A stretch of DNA of 9,424 nt from Thermoflavifilum sp. (GTDB lineage Bacteria; Bacteroidota; Bacteroidia; Chitinophagales; Chitinophagaceae): contig JADGHY010000064.1 of assembly GCA_019683625.1 (NCBI GenBank), forward strand, positions 1-9,424. The letters run 5' to 3'. The notes under the pieces are model-generated. The model was not told the origin of the DNA. It did no database searches and was given only the letters and a program-made list of their open reading frames with translations. Position 1 is the first letter of the stretch; the number at the start of each line of letters is the position of its first letter. The position numbers were made by a program, and so were the translations under genes. Of the stretch, positions 7,428 through 9,424 are shown piece by piece.

Positions 7428-7976
7428 TTATGGCCGGTACACGGCAAATTGTTTTTGATAATCGCTGATACTTTTGCGAATGACATCAAATGCCACTTGT
7501 TTGTTTTGAAATTCTTCCACCACCACTGTTTTATGTTCCAGTGCCTTATATTCTTCAAAAAAATGGCGGAGTTCGTTGATAAAATGAGCAGGCAGTTGAT
7601 CAATATCATCAATATGATTGATGCTCACATCATCGGCAGCAACAGCAATAATTTTATCATCGGCTTCGCCGTTGTCGATCATCTGCATCACGCCAATGAC
7701 TTTAGCCCTGACTATACAGAGGGGTTGCATATCAATCTGCGAGAGCACCAGGATGTCGAGGGGGTCATGATCTTCGCCCAATGATTGGGCAATGAATCCA
7801 TAATTAGCAGGATAATAAACCGAAGAATACAACACCCGATCCAATTTCAGCAAACCGCTTGTTTTATCCAGTTCATATTTGGCACGGGAGCCTTTGGGAA
7901 TTTCAATGATGCTGGTAACGATTTCAGGTGCTTGATTGCCTACTGCAATATCATGCCATGGATGTGCTGCCATCAT
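7428..7976 (-). CDS. ppa: Inorganic pyrophosphatase, family I
   Basis: The 182-residue soluble enzyme hydrolyses pyrophosphate to two phosphates with Mg2+, pulling nucleic acid, tRNA-charging and nucleotide-sugar reactions forward. Family I active-site residues are all visible and match E. coli PPase in order: E25, K33, E35, R47, Y59, D69, D71 and D74, then D-x4-D-x-K within MIDNGEADDK, and the YK pair in FFEEYKALE. The metal-binding signature reads DHDPLDI; His70 sits where Gly, Ser, Asp or Asn is usual. ATG at 7976 (MMAAHPW; ATG at 7973 is an equal alternative) is chosen because the open frame further upstream only overlaps the preceding gene in another frame. It starts 4 bp after the stop of the DUF4878-like gene, so the two are probably co-transcribed from the promoter at 8490-8460. 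Confidence 0.96.
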   Translation of the reverse strand: MMAAHPWHDIAVGNQAPEIVTSIIEIPKGSRAKYELDKTSGLLKLDRVLYSSVYYPANYGFIAQSLGEDHDPLDILVLSQIDMQPLCIVRAKVIGVMQMIDNGEADDKIIAVAADDVSINHIDDIDQLPAHFINELRHFFEEYKALEHKTVVVEEFQNKQVAFDVIRKSISDYQKQFAVYRP

Positions 7977-7980
7977 ATAT

Positions 7981-8442
7981 TTATGGATTTGAAGTATCGG
8001 CCGGAGGAAGAATTTGTTCAGTGCCGCTGGAATCAGGGAAGGGCAGTTGATGCACGAAGCGCACTTTCCATATTCCGTTTTCCAGCACCAGCGGAAAGGT
8101 TTCTGTGGTTCGGGCGGTTTGGTTAAAGTACGTGACGTATCCCGTGCTGTCTTGCACGGAAACCCGTTGAACAATGATATGAGCTTGTTGAATTTTTTTC
8201 TTTCCCTGAGGTGTACTTTCTGCGATGCTGGCTACCAGATCTATCATCTCGTGGCTATCGGTGGTAGCATATAGTTTAGCTGAATCATAATGTCCATGTT
8301 GCAAGGCATACATAAATGCAGTAGCCACTTGTTCGGGCTTCTGTGGCCGATGGGCATAATCCCGGAAACGACAGCTCCAGTGGGTGAGGCCAAAAAGCCA
8401 AATCAATCCACAATATCCGATAGTAACCGGCAGGGATTTCAT
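7981..8442 (-). CDS. Small exported or membrane-anchored protein, DUF4878-like (NTF2-like fold)
   Basis: This 153-residue protein is not assignable to a known function. A hydrophobic N-terminus (about residues 5-22) looks like a signal peptide or anchor. Cys24 follows it, but the preceding HWS is a poor lipobox, so lipoprotein status is doubtful. Residues about 34-75 (KPEQVATAFMYALQHGHYDS and the Lys-Leu-Tyr-Ala that follows) resemble the start of DUF4878/NTF2-like domains. Those are common in Bacteroidota envelope lipoproteins, with an alpha-helical opening followed by strands. The later VTYFNQTARTTETFPLVLEN and IWKVRFV blocks are the expected beta-sheet edges. The last 15 residues are Pro/Ser/Thr-rich and probably flexible. 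Its start is supported by a promoter with a 14-nt leader. It is the first gene of a two-gene unit with ppa, although no functional link is obvious. Confidence 0.75.
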   Translation of the reverse strand: MKSLPVTIGYCGLIWLFGLTHWSCRFRDYAHRPQKPEQVATAFMYALQHGHYDSAKLYATTDSHEMIDLVASIAESTPQGKKKIQQAHIIVQRVSVQDSTGYVTYFNQTARTTETFPLVLENGIWKVRFVHQLPFPDSSGTEQILPPADTSNP

Positions 8443-8459
8443 GGGAAAAACATAATGGG

Positions 8460-8490
8460 CAAAAATACAGGTAATGGCCTAATTCACAAA
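8460..8490 (-). promoter_or_regulatory. Bacteroidota-type promoter for the DUF4878-like/ppa operon
   Basis: On the minus strand TTTG (8490-8487) is followed after 19 bp by TATTTTTG (8467-8460), a full consensus match. Transcription should start near 8456, about 14 nt before the ATG at 8442. It sits in the 82 bp gap after the phoH stop, so the operon is independent of phoH. I see no phoH terminator in this gap. Confidence 0.75.
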
Positions 8491-8524
8491 AGCAGGAGGA
8501 GGAGTGATTCCATTTGATGAAGAA

Positions 8525-9424
8525 TCATTCCTGGTTTCCGGAACTATGGCCTGATAATTTGCGTGCTTCTTGCTGGGCCTGATCTTTTTCGTAGGCGCGG
8601 ATGATGGCCTTAACGAGCCTGTGGCGCACCACATCTTCTTCATTCAGCTCCAGATGGCCAATGCCTTCGATATGTTTCAGGATACGGATAGCCTTTTGCA
8701 GGCCTGATTTCTGATTATTGGGCAGGTCAATCTGCGTGAGATCGCCGGTGATGATGGCTTTGGCCGATGGGCCTATGCGGGTTAAAAACATCTTGAGTTG
8801 CAAGTCGGTAGCATTTTGGGCTTCATCCAGGATGATGAAAGAATGATCGAGCGTACGGCCGCGCATATAGGCCAGGGGAGCAATTTCGATGATGCGGTTG
8901 GCCATGAAATAGCTGAGCTTATCGGCCGGAATCATGTCATCCAATGCATCGTAGAGGGGGCGCAGATAAGGATCTACTTTTTCTTTCAGGTCGCCCGGCA
9001 AGAATCCCAGGCTTTCGCCGGCTTCCACGGCAGGGCGGGTGAGAATGATTTTTTTTACCAGTTTATTTTTCAGGGCGCGTACGGCCAAGGCCACTGCCGT
9101 ATAGGTTTTGCCCGTGCCTGCCGGGCCAATAGCAAACACAATATCGTGTTCATCGGCCATGCGTACCAACTTACGCTGATTGGGCGTCCGGGCCTTGATG
9201 ATGCGGCCGTTGGGGCCAAACACCAGAATGTCTTCCGGATTGCGATCCTGGAAAATGTCAACCCCTTCCTCTTCTTCGAGCAGTTGCTGAAAATAATGAT
9301 CGCTCAGATGGCCATTTCGTTCCAGGTATTTTACCACCTGTGTGATTTTTTCTTTAGCCATGGCAATTTCTTCTGGTGCACCTGAGAGCTTAAGTTGCGT
9401 TCCCCGGGATAAGATCTTCAACAG
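8525..9424 (-). CDS. phoH: PhoH-family ATPase (PhoH-like protein), 5'-partial
   Basis: A cytoplasmic P-loop ATPase of the PhoH/YbeZ family, linked in other bacteria to RNA metabolism, ribosome maturation (with YbeY) and phosphate starvation; its biochemical role is not settled. The visible 299 residues contain, numbered from the Leu codon TTG at 9421, an N-terminal region with the SRGTQLKLSG strand (5-14). The Walker A motif GPAGTGKT is at 99-106, TRPAVEAGESLGFLPG at 128-143, the Walker B FIILDEAQN at 195-203 and GDLTQIDLP at 226-234. An Arg-bearing VVRHRLV follows near 264-270. The open frame continues past the right edge (CTG, Leu, at 9424), and the family normally has roughly 30 more N-terminal residues, so TTG at 9421 is not taken as the start. 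The C-terminal 20 residues are polar and poorly conserved. All nucleotide-binding motifs are intact. Confidence 0.95.
   Translation of the reverse strand: MLKILSRGTQLKLSGAPEEIAMAKEKITQVVKYLERNGHLSDHYFQQLLEEEEGVDIFQDRNPEDILVFGPNGRIIKARTPNQRKLVRMADEHDIVFAIGPAGTGKTYTAVALAVRALKNKLVKKIILTRPAVEAGESLGFLPGDLKEKVDPYLRPLYDALDDMIPADKLSYFMANRIIEIAPLAYMRGRTLDHSFIILDEAQNATDLQLKMFLTRIGPSAKAIITGDLTQIDLPNNQKSGLQKAIRILKHIEGIGHLELNEEDVVRHRLVKAIIRAYEKDQAQQEARKLSGHSSGNQE

Noticed and set aside
7977..8174. N-terminal extension of the pyrophosphatase to 248 residues
   Set aside because: The extension only overlaps the DUF4878-like gene in another frame; known family I enzymes are about 175-185 residues and begin near ATG 7976.
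8798..9385. 195-residue open frame on the plus strand
   Set aside because: Antisense to the phoH P-loop domain with intact Walker motifs; no own motif, promoter or neighbours.
9419..9421. TTG as the start of phoH
   Set aside because: The frame stays open to the window edge, and PhoH proteins have about 30 further residues before the SRGTQLKLSG strand.

Overview
The window reads as an ordinary chromosomal housekeeping segment from a Bacteroidota bacterium, most likely a Chitinophagaceae-like lineage (inference). Three promoters fit the Bacteroidota sigma consensus (TTG/TTTG, about 19 bp, TAnnTTTG). Starts lack Shine-Dalgarno sequences. The gene content also fits: zinc-free type B L31, the 'alternative' Bacteroidetes GlmU-like enzyme and a 1,000-residue DUF2723 membrane protein. 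I found no tRNA, rRNA, CRISPR array, insertion sequence, phage gene or attachment site.

Left part, plus strand (1-3958). The window opens inside a six-hairpin (alpha/alpha)6 glycosidase-like gene, whose reading frame is broken by one base at a T6 run (221-226). A clean Bacteroidota promoter then drives rpmE2 (type B ribosomal protein L31), which ends in a strong intrinsic terminator. The last T of that terminator begins a TAnnTTTG element that ends only 5 bp before the ATG of a bifunctional GlmU-like nucleotidyltransferase/acetyltransferase. This gene overlaps tpiA (triosephosphate isomerase) by ATGA, so the two are probably co-transcribed. They link central glycolysis and amino-sugar nucleotide (cell-wall precursor) supply.

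Middle (3959-4171) is a 213 bp gap between convergent genes with small repeats but no convincing terminator or gene.

Right part, minus strand (4172-9424). Read in transcription order from the right edge: a PhoH-family ATPase (5' end beyond the window), then a promoter and a two-gene unit of a small exported DUF4878-like protein and a family I inorganic pyrophosphatase (4 bp apart), then a separate promoter and the large DUF2723 GT-C-like membrane protein.

No new multi-gene system is evident. The points worth checking are the glycosidase frameshift, the fused terminator/promoter with a predicted leaderless mRNA, the divergent GlmU with a fully conserved acetyltransferase site, and the functionally unassigned DUF2723 and DUF4878-like proteins.
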